Positions 27,354-36,924 are shown, numbered from the stretch's first letter. The stretch: DNA of 64,000 nt from Desulfamplus sp. (GCA_015232455.1 JADFZQ010000003.1:124001-188000), one strand, 5' to 3'. Numbers and translations are program-made. The notes: generated from the letters alone by a model not told the origin.

Positions 27354-30300
27354 ATGAATTTTATTAAAACCGCAATAGAACGCCCTGTTACAATAGCTGT
27401 TATGGTTATTCTAATTGCTCTTTTTGGCGTGATTGGACTTATAAAGTTACCCGTTCAACTTGCACCTGATACTGATCTTCCTGAGATTGAGGTAAATACT
27501 GTGTGGTCAGGTGCAAGTCCTACAGAGCTTGAGAGTGAAGTGGTTGAAAAACAGGAAGAGGCTCTAAAAAGCCTTCAGAATTTAGTAAAGATGGAAAGCT
27601 CTTCCTATAACGACTATGCAACAATAACCCTTACTTTTGACATCTCAACTGATATTGATACAGCTCTTTTTAGGGTTTCAAATAAACTAAATGAAGTTGG
27701 TGATTACCCTGATAATGTGCAGCAACCAACTCTTTCAAGCTCTGGAGGCTCATCAAGCCCAATAATCTGGCTTGTTATGATGATGAAATCAGGAGATGAC
27801 CAGCAGATTCTCACCCAAAAGACATTTTTTGAAAATGAAGTTCGTCAATATTTAGAGCGTGTAGAGGGTGTTGCATCACTTCTTGTAGTGGGTGGAACTG
27901 AAGAGCAGCTTGAAATTGTTATTGATCCTGAAAAGATGGCAAGACGCGGAGTTACAATAAATCAGATAATCTCCAAAGTTGTATCAGCAAATAATAATAT
28001 ATCTGCCGGTGTTCTTGGTATTGATAGAAAAAACTACAGAATAAGGACAGTTGCCAAATTTCAAAATAATCAAGACCCTTTAGATGTTGTGATTTTTGAT
28101 GACGGAACACAGAGAATATTTTTAAGAGATGTTGCAACTGCCCAAATTGGGTATGAGCCTCAGTTTATGTCAGTTATGGAAAATGGACATGAAGGTATTG
28201 TCGTTGGGGTCAAGAAGCAGAAAGGCGGAAATGTAATTGAGATTGTAAAAAGGGTAAGACAAGAAGTTGATCGTCTTAATAAAGAGATTTTAGAACCACG
28301 AAATATCTTTATCCATTGGGCACATGATGAAGCTCCATATATTCTTCAATCTATTGATACAATGAAAGAGAATGTTATTGTTGGTGCGTCTCTTGCAATT
28401 ATTGTATTGCTGGTTTTTCTGGCAAGTTTTAGATCAACCATTGTTATTGGTCTTGCAATTCCAATATCTGCAATCGGAACATTCATATTTCTTTGGATAT
28501 TTCATAGAAACTTAAATGTTGTAAGTCTTGCTGGTATCTCATTTGCAGTTGGAATGCTTGTTGATAACTCAATCGTGGTGCTTGATAATATTGATAGACA
28601 CAGAAAGATGGGCAAATCTATTGCTAATGCAGCCTATGAGGGTTCAAGCGAGGTTGTTGGGGCAGTTATAGCATCAACTCTTACTACAGTTGCGGTATTT
28701 TTGCCTGTTATATTCATAAAACAGGAGGCTGGACAGCTTTTTAGAGATATTGCGATTGCAATTACATCATCAATTCTTTTGAGCTTATTAGTTTCAGTTA
28801 CAGTTATCCCATCTTTTATGAATGTTTTATATAAAAATTCCAAAAAGAGTCTTAAGTCAACAAATCGTGATTTCGATTTATCAGATTCAAATATGGATTT
28901 AGATGACCATTATGAATATAAAAATGATAAACTTGGCAATAAAAATGAAAGAGAAAAAGTAGGTATTATAAACCTATTCATAGGAGCTATTGGCTCTTTT
29001 TTTGCCGCAATTATAATGGGGATTTATAACATATTTCAGAGAAATATAATAACTCGACTCTTTTGTGTAGCAGGTTTTACAGCACTATCAATCTATGCAG
29101 CAATGATTCTCATGCCAAAAGCTGAATATCTTCCCCAAGGCAACCGTAACTTTATAATGAATATTTTAGTTCCACCACCAGGTTATTCAGCAGAGAAGCG
29201 AAAAGAGGTTGGAAAATATATCTTTGATAAGACAGATGAATTTAGAAATATCGGAAAACATGATCTTCCTTTAATAAAAAATGTGTTTTACGTCTCTTCA
29301 GATTGGATTTCTCTTTTTGGAGTTATTGCAAAAGAGGAGTTTGAGACTCAAGCAAGCAGGCTTATTCCAGCAATGAATAAAATTATAAACTCTCTACCCG
29401 GCATGTTTGGTATAAGCATTCAGCCTGGAATATTTGAATCTGGAATTGGAAAAGGACGCACAGTTGATCTCAATATTTCAGGTGAAGATATGGGATTGAT
29501 TGTAAATGCTGGGCGAATGCTTTTTGGTGCTGTAAGTGGTGCAATTCCAGGTTCACAAATACGACCAGTGCCATCGTTGGAAATTTCATATCCAGAAGGT
29601 CATGTTGTTGCAGATAAATCAAAACTTGCTGCAAATGGTCTTAACGAACAAGAGCTTGGAGTTTATGTTGATGTTCTGATGAACGGCAGAAAAGTATCTG
29701 AATTTGGACCTGAAGGCAAAGATAGAATTGATCTTGTTGTAAGAGGTGAAGAGTCCCAATTTAAGACTCCAGAAGATATTTTAAATACCTATATTGTAAA
29801 CAACATAGGACAGCAGATTCGCATGGCAGATGTTGCATCAATACAATATGAGCAAGGTATGACCCAGATTGATAGATTGGAAAAAAAGAGAAATATACGT
29901 CTTGAGATTACACCACCAGCAGAAATACCATTGCAAACAGCTATTGAGACGATAAGGCAGACAGCAGATGGACTTGTTGCATCAGGCAAGATAAAAGATG
30001 TTAAAATCAACCTTGGCGGCAATGCAGATAAATTAGAAGAGACATTTAATGCTCTTAAATGGAATCTTCTTCTCGCTCTCATTATTACCTATCTTCTTAT
30101 GTCATCTTTATTTGAAAACTTTTTCTACCCTTTTATTATTATGTTCAGCGTGCCTTTAGGGGCTGCTGGTGGACTTCTTGGGCTTAAACTTGTCAATATG
30201 TTTGTAGCACCGCAGCCTCTTGATGTTCTTACTATGTTGGGATTTATTATTTTGATTGGAACTGTTGTAAATAATCCAATTCTTATTGTTCATCAGGCTT

Positions 30301-30572
30301 TAAATAATATTCGTTATCATGGTATGACGAGTGGAGAGGCTATCTCTGATTCAGTTAAAACAAGAATAAGACCAATATTTATGAGCACACTCACAAGCCT
30401 TTTTGGACTCTTCCCACTTGTTATTGCAACTGGCTCTGGAAGTGAGATGTATCGAGGCATTGGAAGCGTAATTTTAGGCGGACTTGGATTATCAACTCTG
30501 CTTACTCTATTTGTTATTCCAGCTATTTTGAGTTTTTTTATTGGTTCTGAGACCAAATTTGTGAGTGAGTAG
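27354..30572 (+). CDS. RND-family multidrug efflux transporter (AcrB-like)
   Basis: 1072 residues, the usual length for an HAE-type RND pump. N-terminal MNFIKTAIERPVTIAVMVILIAL is TM1. IVIGLAIPISAIGTFIFLW and FAVGMLVDNSIVVLDNIDRH (TM4 with the proton-relay Asp) mark the first membrane bundle. The second bundle has IMFSVPLGAAGGLLGLKL and FIILIGTVVNNPILIVHQ. A hydrophilic Asp/Asn/Lys-rich insert (residues ~495-540) occupies the central cytoplasmic loop. Inner-membrane, proton-driven export of hydrophobic compounds is expected, with the flanking adaptor and TolC-like genes completing the tripartite pump. Confidence 0.94.
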   Translation: MNFIKTAIERPVTIAVMVILIALFGVIGLIKLPVQLAPDTDLPEIEVNTVWSGASPTELESEVVEKQEEALKSLQNLVKMESSSYNDYATITLTFDISTDIDTALFRVSNKLNEVGDYPDNVQQPTLSSSGGSSSPIIWLVMMMKSGDDQQILTQKTFFENEVRQYLERVEGVASLLVVGGTEEQLEIVIDPEKMARRGVTINQIISKVVSANNNISAGVLGIDRKNYRIRTVAKFQNNQDPLDVVIFDDGTQRIFLRDVATAQIGYEPQFMSVMENGHEGIVVGVKKQKGGNVIEIVKRVRQEVDRLNKEILEPRNIFIHWAHDEAPYILQSIDTMKENVIVGASLAIIVLLVFLASFRSTIVIGLAIPISAIGTFIFLWIFHRNLNVVSLAGISFAVGMLVDNSIVVLDNIDRHRKMGKSIANAAYEGSSEVVGAVIASTLTTVAVFLPVIFIKQEAGQLFRDIAIAITSSILLSLLVSVTVIPSFMNVLYKNSKKSLKSTNRDFDLSDSNMDLDDHYEYKNDKLGNKNEREKVGIINLFIGAIGSFFAAIIMGIYNIFQRNIITRLFCVAGFTALSIYAAMILMPKAEYLPQGNRNFIMNILVPPPGYSAEKRKEVGKYIFDKTDEFRNIGKHDLPLIKNVFYVSSDWISLFGVIAKEEFETQASRLIPAMNKIINSLPGMFGISIQPGIFESGIGKGRTVDLNISGEDMGLIVNAGRMLFGAVSGAIPGSQIRPVPSLEISYPEGHVVADKSKLAANGLNEQELGVYVDVLMNGRKVSEFGPEGKDRIDLVVRGEESQFKTPEDILNTYIVNNIGQQIRMADVASIQYEQGMTQIDRLEKKRNIRLEITPPAEIPLQTAIETIRQTADGLVASGKIKDVKINLGGNADKLEETFNALKWNLLLALIITYLLMSSLFENFFYPFIIMFSVPLGAAGGLLGLKLVNMFVAPQPLDVLTMLGFIILIGTVVNNPILIVHQALNNIRYHGMTSGEAISDSVKTRIRPIFMSTLTSLFGLFPLVIATGSGSEMYRGIGSVILGGLGLSTLLTLFVIPAILSFFIGSETKFVSE

Positions 30573-30595
30573 AGACGCACGACAGTGCGTCTCTA
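30570..30595. repeat. GACGCAC palindrome, copy 2
   Basis: TAGAGACGCAC and GTGCGTCTCTA form an 11-bp perfect stem with a 4-base loop, starting at the stop codon of the RND pump gene. It may act as a 3'-end or transcript-stabilising element. Confidence 0.75.
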
Positions 30596-30652
30596 ACTTC
30601 AATAATAACAAAGTAAGTATAGACGAATGAAAATGGAGAATTTAAAATCAAT

Positions 30653-32008
30653 ATGAATAAATATTTCAATAATATTATGCAGGTTAAGAAGGTTAAGACC
30701 TTTGTTTATCTATTTATGATAACTATTTTTGGCTATGCTTTTATTCTGTCAAATAGCACATTACAAGCCCAAACCCTTGAAGAGCTGCAAAAACAAGCAT
30801 TTGAAAAAAGAGATATTGTTAAAAAATATCTAACTGAGCTTGAGAACAAAAAAGAGAAGGTCAAAGAGCAAAAAGGGGCTTTTATGCCAAGTTTGGATAT
30901 TGGCTACACTGTAAATATTCTCAATCACGATACAATAATGGGTGAGAGTAAAGAGAATGACACCTTTCAAAGTGCGATTTCGTGGAATGCTTTTGCAGGA
31001 TTCAGCGATTACTACAAGCTTAAAGCTGCTGAAATTATGACTCGCTACAGCATTGAAATGGTAGAATCTACTCGTCAAGATATCTGCCTTAATGTGGCAC
31101 TGCGTTTTCTTGAAGTTTACACAGCTCTTGAGAACCTTAAAGTTGCTGAAGATGAGATAAAACTTTACAATGACAGACTCAGGCAGATTGAGCTTAAATT
31201 TAAGGTTGGCGTTCTTAAAAAAAGCGATGTGTTAAAAGTTAAAGTTGAGAGAGATAACGCTATTCAGACTGAACGAAAAGTTAGAGCGGCTGTTGATAAA
31301 AGCCTTAATCAGCTTGCACGAGAATCTGGAATATTGATAAATAAGCAATCTACTAACAGCTTATTGAATGAATCTCTAAAAAGCAGTGAACTTGATTTTT
31401 CACTCTTTCAGATACTTCCCCAGAAAAGTGATTACCATACACTTGAACCTCTGCTTATAAAAAACCGAAGCGACTTAAATGCCCTAAAACAGACTCTTGA
31501 AGCATCAGAGATGGGGATAAAGGCTTCAAAGGCAGCCCTTTATCCAAGAGCAGATATATCTTTATCTTACTCATCTCATACAAGAGACGACTTTTTTATA
31601 GAATCAATGGAAAATAGTGGCGATGAGGTAAGGTGCCAGACAACAATCTCAATGAATCTGTTTGACGGAATGCAGAAATATTCAAAAGTAAGACAGGCAA
31701 AATTTGAGAAAAAGGGTATTCAGCACGATATAATTGAACTTGAAAGCACTCTTAAAACAGCATTGCAAAATACTTTAATTGAGGCAGAAGTTGCTTTTGA
31801 TAACCTTGCGGTTGCGGCTGCTGGAACAAAAGAGGCAGAAGAGAATTTAAGGGTAACTGACCTTGGATTTGAACAGGGAATTGGTACGTCTTCAGATGTT
31901 CTTGATGCAATTTACAACCTCTCAAGGGCAAGATTTAATGAGATTAATGCACACACTCAAGTGTTTGCAAATGATTTTCAGATAAAGAGATTGACCGAGA
32001 GTTTTTAG
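30653..32008 (+). CDS. TolC-like outer-membrane efflux protein
   Basis: 451 residues. An N-terminal signal peptide (hydrophobic segment ~20-36, LFMITIFGYAFILSNST) is followed by two OEP domains of long helices, e.g. ALRFLEVYTALENLKVAEDEI, RQIELKFKVGVLKKSDVLKVK, and in the second half AEVAFDNLAVAAAGTKEAEEN and VTDLGFEQGIGTSSDVLDA. This is the repeat pattern of TolC-type channels. It is the last gene of the TetR-adaptor-pump-channel operon and supplies the outer-membrane exit duct. Confidence 0.9.
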   Translation: MNKYFNNIMQVKKVKTFVYLFMITIFGYAFILSNSTLQAQTLEELQKQAFEKRDIVKKYLTELENKKEKVKEQKGAFMPSLDIGYTVNILNHDTIMGESKENDTFQSAISWNAFAGFSDYYKLKAAEIMTRYSIEMVESTRQDICLNVALRFLEVYTALENLKVAEDEIKLYNDRLRQIELKFKVGVLKKSDVLKVKVERDNAIQTERKVRAAVDKSLNQLARESGILINKQSTNSLLNESLKSSELDFSLFQILPQKSDYHTLEPLLIKNRSDLNALKQTLEASEMGIKASKAALYPRADISLSYSSHTRDDFFIESMENSGDEVRCQTTISMNLFDGMQKYSKVRQAKFEKKGIQHDIIELESTLKTALQNTLIEAEVAFDNLAVAAAGTKEAEENLRVTDLGFEQGIGTSSDVLDAIYNLSRARFNEINAHTQVFANDFQIKRLTESF

Positions 32009-32035
32009 TTTACAGGCTAAATTTAATTTCAGCGT

Positions 32036-32116
32036 TATCTATTCTGTTCAAGGTCATACATTGAGTTATATTTAAATATAAAAAGCTCAATCAATGCCCG
32101 CTTGGAATATATTTGC
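32036..32116. repeat. Dispersed repeat A, copy 2 (uninterrupted, inverted)
   Basis: Read on the minus strand this runs AATATATTCCAAGCGGGC, ATTGAGCTTTTTATATTTA, then TATGACCTTGAACAG, matching copy 1 at 4134-4252 without the internal GACGCAC palindrome. Its own centre forms a TATATTTAAATATA palindrome. Confidence 0.75.
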
Positions 32117-32148
32117 TTTTGTCTTAATATACCATCAATGGAGTGATC

Positions 32149-32475
32149 ATGTATCTTATATCTTTCTATGTTCCAGATAGCCATTTTAAAGAGGTTACAT
32201 CAGCTCTTTTTAGCAAAGGAGCTGGTAAGATTGGAAATTATGACTCATGTGCATGGCATACAAAAGGAGTTGGTCAATTTAGACCATTAAGAGGTAGTTC
32301 TCCATTTGCAGGCATACAAGGTAAAATTGAACAGCTACCTGAATTAAAAGTTGAGATGGTATGTGATAACCACCTTATAAAAGAGGTTCTAAGTGAACTT
32401 ATAAGAGTTCACCCATACGAAACACCTGCTTATCACGCCATTGAGATATTGACCCTCAATGATTTAGAAACTTAA
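32149..32475 (+). CDS. NIF3/YqfO-like small domain protein
   Basis: 108 residues from the ATG at 32149 (GGAG five bases before it); a GTG two codons earlier is possible. The sequence MYLISFYVPDSHFKEVTSALFSKGAGKIGNYDSC, then W..KG.GQFRP, and the C-terminal VHPYETPAYHAIEI match the CutA-like domain that is inserted in YqfO/NIF3 proteins and also occurs alone. Function of the stand-alone form is unknown; metal binding is plausible. It is flanked by dispersed repeats and seems to have its own transcription unit. Confidence 0.75.
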   Translation: MYLISFYVPDSHFKEVTSALFSKGAGKIGNYDSCAWHTKGVGQFRPLRGSSPFAGIQGKIEQLPELKVEMVCDNHLIKEVLSELIRVHPYETPAYHAIEILTLNDLET

Positions 32476-32559
32476 ATATAGCTGTATCCTAAATGATTTT
32501 TAAAAATAGTGATAAGAAGTGAGAATTTAATTAATCCCTAAACTGATAGTAGATTAAGA

Positions 32560-32596
32560 ATAGATACGCAAGGCTCAAGTCGTGAGTCTCTATTTG
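32560..32596. repeat. Degenerate GACGCAC-type palindrome
   Basis: AATAGATACGCAAGGCTC followed by CGTGAGTCTCTATT is a decayed relative of the GAGACGCAC/GTGCGTCTC palindromes, upstream of the thioesterase gene. Confidence 0.4.
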
Positions 32597-32635
32597 TAAT
32601 AAAACACTATAGAAGAGAAATTTATAAAATTTGCG

Positions 32636-33622
32636 ATGATAAATATAGAAGAAAACTCAAATATTTACGAAAAAAAGACAGCTATTGGATACTCCACGAT
32701 AGCAAAACATGGAACAATTAAAATAGTAAGTATAATGAATTTTTTGCAAGATGCAGCTTCAGAACATGCCCATCTTATGGGTATATCTGGTTTTGATTTA
32801 GCAAAGGAGAATCTTGGCTGGGTTATATTTCGTTATCATATTGAGATTAAAAACCACCCAGATTGGCAAGAGAAAATAAGAGTTCAAACTTATAGGTTTC
32901 CATGTAAAAATCTCTATGAAATAAGAGTTCTTACAATTACAAAAGATGTTCAAAAAAATATAAAAAATGAGCAAGAGAATTTTACAAGCCCAGAAATAAA
33001 GATAAAAGAAAGAGATAATGAATTTGTAAATGCTAAAGGTTGTTGGATAATGATCAATAAAAAAAATGGGCGACCTGTCAGACTTAGTAGATTTACAGAT
33101 AAAGAGTTGGGTTTTGTGGATACGAATAAACAATCTGTTATTGCTGATGTCATTATTGATAAAGACTCTGCACAAGAACCCCTTAGTTCTAAAAATATTG
33201 AAGTTTCAGAGAAAAATGAGGGGTTAGAATCTCACTTTGCAGAGGTTATAAAACCAGAGACAATACATTACCAATTGCCGTTTAAAGTAAGAATGCACGA
33301 TTTGGATTTGAATGGACATGTTAATAACGCCATATTTGTGGAGTGGGGAGTTGAGACAGTTCCAGAAAATATTTTGTCTAAATTTTTTCCCGCAACAATT
33401 GATGTCGTTTTTAATAAAGAGTCTTTGTATGGTGATGTTATTATATCTCATACTGAAATACGCCAAGAATCAGGCAATCCGTTTACATTACACTCAATAA
33501 TAAGACAGCAAGATCAGGCAGAACTTGCAAGGTTAAATATATGCTGGCAGGTTTTACCAGAAAAAAGGCTTCCATTTTCAATAATTACAAAAGAATATTC
33601 AACAAGCTCAAGCTCTGAATAG
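32636..33622 (+). CDS. Acyl-ACP thioesterase (FatA/FatB-like, double hotdog)
   Basis: 328 residues. Two hotdog halves are visible. The first has KIVSIMNFLQDAASEHAHLMGI, GWVIFRYHIEI and VQTYRFPCKNLYEIR. The second has FKVRMHDLDLNGHVNNAIFVEW, whose Asp and N-x-H-x-x-N arrangement is the catalytic signature of plant and bacterial acyl-ACP thioesterases. It would release free fatty acids from acyl-ACP in the cytosol. The two halves are separated by long hydrophilic stretches rich in Asn, Lys, Glu and Ser (residues ~104-130 and ~162-200). RecX is encoded 45 bp downstream. Confidence 0.85.
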   Translation: MINIEENSNIYEKKTAIGYSTIAKHGTIKIVSIMNFLQDAASEHAHLMGISGFDLAKENLGWVIFRYHIEIKNHPDWQEKIRVQTYRFPCKNLYEIRVLTITKDVQKNIKNEQENFTSPEIKIKERDNEFVNAKGCWIMINKKNGRPVRLSRFTDKELGFVDTNKQSVIADVIIDKDSAQEPLSSKNIEVSEKNEGLESHFAEVIKPETIHYQLPFKVRMHDLDLNGHVNNAIFVEWGVETVPENILSKFFPATIDVVFNKESLYGDVIISHTEIRQESGNPFTLHSIIRQQDQAELARLNICWQVLPEKRLPFSIITKEYSTSSSSE

Positions 33623-33667
33623 AAGAGATCAACGAATCAAGATAAAAGATATATAGCTAAACAAAAA

Positions 33668-34138
33668 ATGAATGAAAAAGAGGTATTAAAAGCATATCAG
33701 TTATCTATAAGATATTTAGCACCAAGGGCAAGAAGTGTGCATGAAATGAGGCTCTACCTTGAAAAAAAAGGATTTAGTCAAGAGGTTATAGATAATACGG
33801 TTATAAAACTTGAAAAAGAAAATCTCTTGAATGACAAAGAGTTTGCAGCAATGTTTGTTGAGCAAAGAGAACGCTTTAAACCCAAATCAAAATTTGCTAT
33901 TGGATATGAGTTGAGACAAAAAGGAATTGGAGTTGATACCATAGAGTCTTGCGTCATGGATGTTGACGAATATGCTTCTGCTTTTTCTGCTATTAAAAAT
34001 AAAATTAAGCTCTGGGATAGTTACGATGATGATAAATTCAAAAGTAAGGTTATGAATTATCTAAAAAACAGAGGTTTTAGCTATGAAGTGTCAATATCAA
34101 CATTTAATGAATTGTTGTCCGAGAGATATAAATTTTGA
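33668..34138 (+). CDS. recX: RecX-family regulatory protein
   Basis: 156 residues. RecX inhibits RecA filament growth. The three-helix repeat pattern is clear: LSIRYLAPRARSVHEMRLYLEKKGF, then VIDNTVIKLEKENLLNDKEFAAMFVEQR, KFAIGYELRQKGIGVDTIESC, and KVMNYLKNRGFSYEVSISTFNEL. recA is not adjacent here, which is common. The gene lies downstream of the thioesterase and ends before a strong palindrome (34169-34198). Confidence 0.88.
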   Translation: MNEKEVLKAYQLSIRYLAPRARSVHEMRLYLEKKGFSQEVIDNTVIKLEKENLLNDKEFAAMFVEQRERFKPKSKFAIGYELRQKGIGVDTIESCVMDVDEYASAFSAIKNKIKLWDSYDDDKFKSKVMNYLKNRGFSYEVSISTFNELLSERYKF

Positions 34139-34168
34139 TTAATAATGTATGCTTACTCTGTTATTGAA

Positions 34169-34198
34169 AGTAGAGACGCACGGCTGTGCGTCTCTACT
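34169..34198. repeat. GACGCAC palindrome, copy 3
   Basis: AGTAGAGACGCAC and GTGCGTCTCTACT form a 13-bp perfect stem over a 4-base loop, the longest of the three copies. It follows recX and could end its transcript, though there is no long T-run. Confidence 0.8.
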
Positions 34199-34279
34199 TG
34201 TAAATATTGACTATTTCTATTTCCACAAATCATTTAGGAGATCTACATATCCAAATATAGCAAGTTAAGGAGAAAGGCA

Positions 34280-35599
34280 TTGAATTTTTCATTTTTCTCA
34301 CCCGTAGAGATAATTTTTGGACAAGGCGTTTCAAAGAATATAGCTGGCTACATTCCAAGTTTATATAGCAAAAACAAAAATATTGTTTGTTCTGACTTTG
34401 CTTCTAAATTTGAAGTAAAAACTAAATCTAAAATAGAAAAAGCTCTTGTGATTACAGGAAAAAATAAGGGTAGGGCAGGGGAGGTTATAAATAGTTTAAA
34501 GAGAAGTGGTATATCTTGTGAATTATTTGTACAACCTTCAGAACCTTCTATTGATGATATTATTAATGGTGTTGAGTTAGCACGAAAATCAGAAGTTGAT
34601 TTTGTGGTTGCAATTGGCGGTGGAAGTGTAATTGATGCTGGGAAGGCAATTGCAGCTTTGACAACTAACACTGATAATATAATGAAATACCTTGAGGTGA
34701 TTGGTGATGGAGTTCCTCTGAGTGAAAAGCCCTTGCCGATGATAGCAATTCCAACTACTTCAGGCACAGGTGCGGAGGTTACAAGCAATGCTGTAATCTC
34801 TTCAGATAAGCATCAGGTAAAGGTGAGTTTAAGAAGTAATATGATGTATCCTGATATTGCTATTATTGATCCAGAGCTTACCATCTTTGCATCTCCTGAA
34901 ATTACCGCTACAACTGGAATGGATGCACTTACACAGCTTATTGAATCGTTTACCTCTAAGTTTGCTAATCCTATTACTGATGCTCTATCTCAAGAAGGCA
35001 TCAGAAGGGTGGCACGCTCATTCAAAAAAGCATATAGTGAGCCACTTAACATTGAAGCAAGGTCAGATATGTCTTTTGCTGCAATGTTAAGCGGAATTAC
35101 ACTTTCCAATGCAAAACTTGGTGCTGTTCATGGTATTGCAGGTCCAATGGGCGGAATGGTTAATGCTCCACATGGATTGTTATGTGCATCACTTCTTGGA
35201 CCAGTTATCTCTGCAAACGTAAGAGTTGCCAACGATATTGCAATTAACCAAAATCAAAACAATTTGGTCAATAACCATGTTAGTAGTAATCAAGAGTTCC
35301 AAATTATTGGAGAAGATATTAAGATAACTCTCAATAAATATAGCAAGATTGCTCAAATATTGACTAACAACACTGGTTTAGTAGAGTGCAATGACCTTAT
35401 TAATTATATCAATGAGCTTCTACATCATCTTAAAATTAAAGAGATTTCTTCTAAAGCGTTGCCAAAATTTGAATTATCACAAATAGAGTTAATTGCCCAA
35501 AAATCAAAAGACTCAAGCAGTATGAAGGGAAATCCCGTAACCTTATCATTTAATCAAATTAAGAATATTATTGAGCAGTCGTTTTTTTCTAAGATTTAA
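34280..35599 (+). CDS. Iron-containing (group III) alcohol dehydrogenase
   Basis: 439 residues starting at TTG, with AAGGAGA six bases upstream. Typical family features: MNFSFFSPVEIIFGQGVSKNI start; VVAIGGGSVIDAGKAIA nucleotide site; TTSGTGAEVTSNAVI; PDIAIIDPELT; and metal ligands in MDALTQLIESF and GAVHGIAGPMGGMVNAPHGLL. A non-family insert rich in Asn and Gln (about residues 318-352, INQNQNNLVNNHVSSNQEF) precedes the C-terminal helices. NAD(P)-dependent oxidation/reduction of an alcohol/aldehyde is expected; substrate unknown. Confidence 0.92.
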   Translation: MNFSFFSPVEIIFGQGVSKNIAGYIPSLYSKNKNIVCSDFASKFEVKTKSKIEKALVITGKNKGRAGEVINSLKRSGISCELFVQPSEPSIDDIINGVELARKSEVDFVVAIGGGSVIDAGKAIAALTTNTDNIMKYLEVIGDGVPLSEKPLPMIAIPTTSGTGAEVTSNAVISSDKHQVKVSLRSNMMYPDIAIIDPELTIFASPEITATTGMDALTQLIESFTSKFANPITDALSQEGIRRVARSFKKAYSEPLNIEARSDMSFAAMLSGITLSNAKLGAVHGIAGPMGGMVNAPHGLLCASLLGPVISANVRVANDIAINQNQNNLVNNHVSSNQEFQIIGEDIKITLNKYSKIAQILTNNTGLVECNDLINYINELLHHLKIKEISSKALPKFELSQIELIAQKSKDSSSMKGNPVTLSFNQIKNIIEQSFFSKI

Positions 35600-35610
35600 A
35601 GAGAGGCTAA

Positions 35611-35916
35611 ATGAAAGGGAAGTTAGTGCATATAGGCGATATACTCCAAATTATATTAAAAAATATCAAGCCAAGTGCTGATAAGGAGATGATGACAATA
35701 TGGAGTATATGGAAAGTTGCTGTAAAAGAGTTTATTGCTAAAGAGACTAAGCCAGCTTCACTTAAAGATGGTACTCTTACTGTTTATGTATCAAATTCAG
35801 TCTGGTTTCAGCAGCTTAACTTTCTTAAACGAGATATTATTACAAAATTAAATCAAGCTCTTAAATCTGAGTTGGTAAAAGATATAGTGTTTAAAATAGG
35901 AAGAGTGGATAGATAA
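35611..35916 (+). CDS. DUF721/DciA-like protein
   Basis: 101 residues; start 11 bp after the alcohol dehydrogenase stop with AGAGAGG upstream. MTIWSIWKVAVKEFIAKETKPASLKDGTLTVYV, then SNSVWFQQLNFLKRDIITKLN, is the DUF721 pattern (conserved W..VVG...A..T.P..l..g.L.V.V...W...L). In many bacteria DUF721 proteins (DciA) help load the replicative helicase. The link to replication here is by family only. Confidence 0.82.
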   Translation: MKGKLVHIGDILQIILKNIKPSADKEMMTIWSIWKVAVKEFIAKETKPASLKDGTLTVYVSNSVWFQQLNFLKRDIITKLNQALKSELVKDIVFKIGRVDR

Positions 35917-35934
35917 ATTACTTAGGGAAGTACA

Positions 35935-36723
35935 TTGGAAATTTCAACAAGCAAATTCACGCCATTTGAAATAATTGAACCTCTCGCAAATAACATTAGC
36001 GAGCTTCTTGAAATTGCCAAAGGTATTCAAATAGAACAACCAGATAAAGGATACAGATTTGCAATAGATCCGTTTCTTCTTGTTGCTGATATTACACCAA
36101 AAGAAGGTGAAGAGATACTTGATATTGGAACTGGTTGCGGTATCATACCGCTCCTTCTGGCAACAAAATATCCACATATAAATATTACTGCAGTTGAGAT
36201 ACAAAATGAACTTGCAGAAATAGCACAAAAAAATATCAAAATAAATAATTTGTGTAGGAGAATAAAGTTAATAAATAATGATATTAAAGAGGTGCAAATC
36301 AGAGATATTGAGCCTTCATACATTGATAAACATAACACTACTAACTATAGCAGAGTAAGGAAATGCTACTCCAACCATTTTAGAGCAGATTTTATAGTAA
36401 ATTGCGGATTTGATAGAATCATTTCCAATCCACCATACAAAAAAAAAGGTAGCGGTAGGCTCAATAGTGATATTCAAAAAGCAATTGCACGACACGAAAT
36501 AGCATTAACACTTGATGAACTTATCTTTAATGCAGTCCGTTTTCTTAAAACAGATGGAATATTGAATCTTATTTATCCATTTTGTCGTCTAAAAGAGCTG
36601 CTTCATACAATTTCTAAATACTCAATTGAACCTATTCAGATCAAATATCTGTTTACTACAAAACTTCAAATGAGCATTGATAAACCAAGGTTTGTCCTAA
36701 TGGTTGGTAAAAAAAGAGGGTAA
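35935..36723 (+). CDS. trmN6: tRNA1(Val) A37 N6-methyltransferase (TrmN6-like)
   Basis: 262 residues from a TTG at 35935; a weak AGGGAAG lies upstream. The N-terminal QPDKGYRFAIDPFLLVADI and the SAM-binding ILDIGTGCGIIPLLLATKYP are typical. The catalytic NPPYKKKGSGR (N6-adenine methyltransferase NPPY motif) and ARHEIALTLDELI follow. An extra segment (residues ~126-160, YIDKHNTTNYSRVRKC) separates strands 3 and 4. It probably methylates A37 of tRNA-Val. It sits with replication/repair-related genes upstream of the tRNA-Ser gene. Confidence 0.88.
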   Translation: MEISTSKFTPFEIIEPLANNISELLEIAKGIQIEQPDKGYRFAIDPFLLVADITPKEGEEILDIGTGCGIIPLLLATKYPHINITAVEIQNELAEIAQKNIKINNLCRRIKLINNDIKEVQIRDIEPSYIDKHNTTNYSRVRKCYSNHFRADFIVNCGFDRIISNPPYKKKGSGRLNSDIQKAIARHEIALTLDELIFNAVRFLKTDGILNLIYPFCRLKELLHTISKYSIEPIQIKYLFTTKLQMSIDKPRFVLMVGKKRG

Positions 36724-36785
36724 AAATTAACTGAATTTTAAAATACAAAAATAACAAATATTGAGTTTCCTATTTTTGAAAATGC

Positions 36786-36812
36786 TTGACATAAAAAAAC
36801 AGAAAGTATATT
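36786..36812 (+). promoter_or_regulatory. Promoter of the tRNA-Ser gene
   Basis: TTGACA (36786-36791) and TATATT (36807-36812) with a 15-bp spacer lie ~22 bp upstream of the tRNA 5' end. Position and sequence fit; the short spacer lowers confidence. Confidence 0.5.
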
Positions 36813-36833
36813 TACCTGCCAAAATATTTTTGC

Positions 36834-36924
36834 GGAGAGATGGCCGAGTGGCTGAAGGTGCACGCCTGGAAAGCGTGTGTATCTTAATCGGGTACCGAGG
36901 GTTCAAATCCCTCTCTCTCCGCCA
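36834..36924 (+). tRNA. tRNA-Ser, anticodon GGA
   Basis: Acceptor stem GGAGAGA (36834-36840) pairs with TCTCTCC (36914-36920); discriminator G and an encoded CCA follow. The D-arm has GCCGAGTGGCTGAAGG, the anticodon loop CTGGAAA gives anticodon GGA (reads UCC/UCU). There is a long class II variable arm, and the T-arm has GGGTTCAAATCCC. A class II serine tRNA. Confidence 0.96.
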
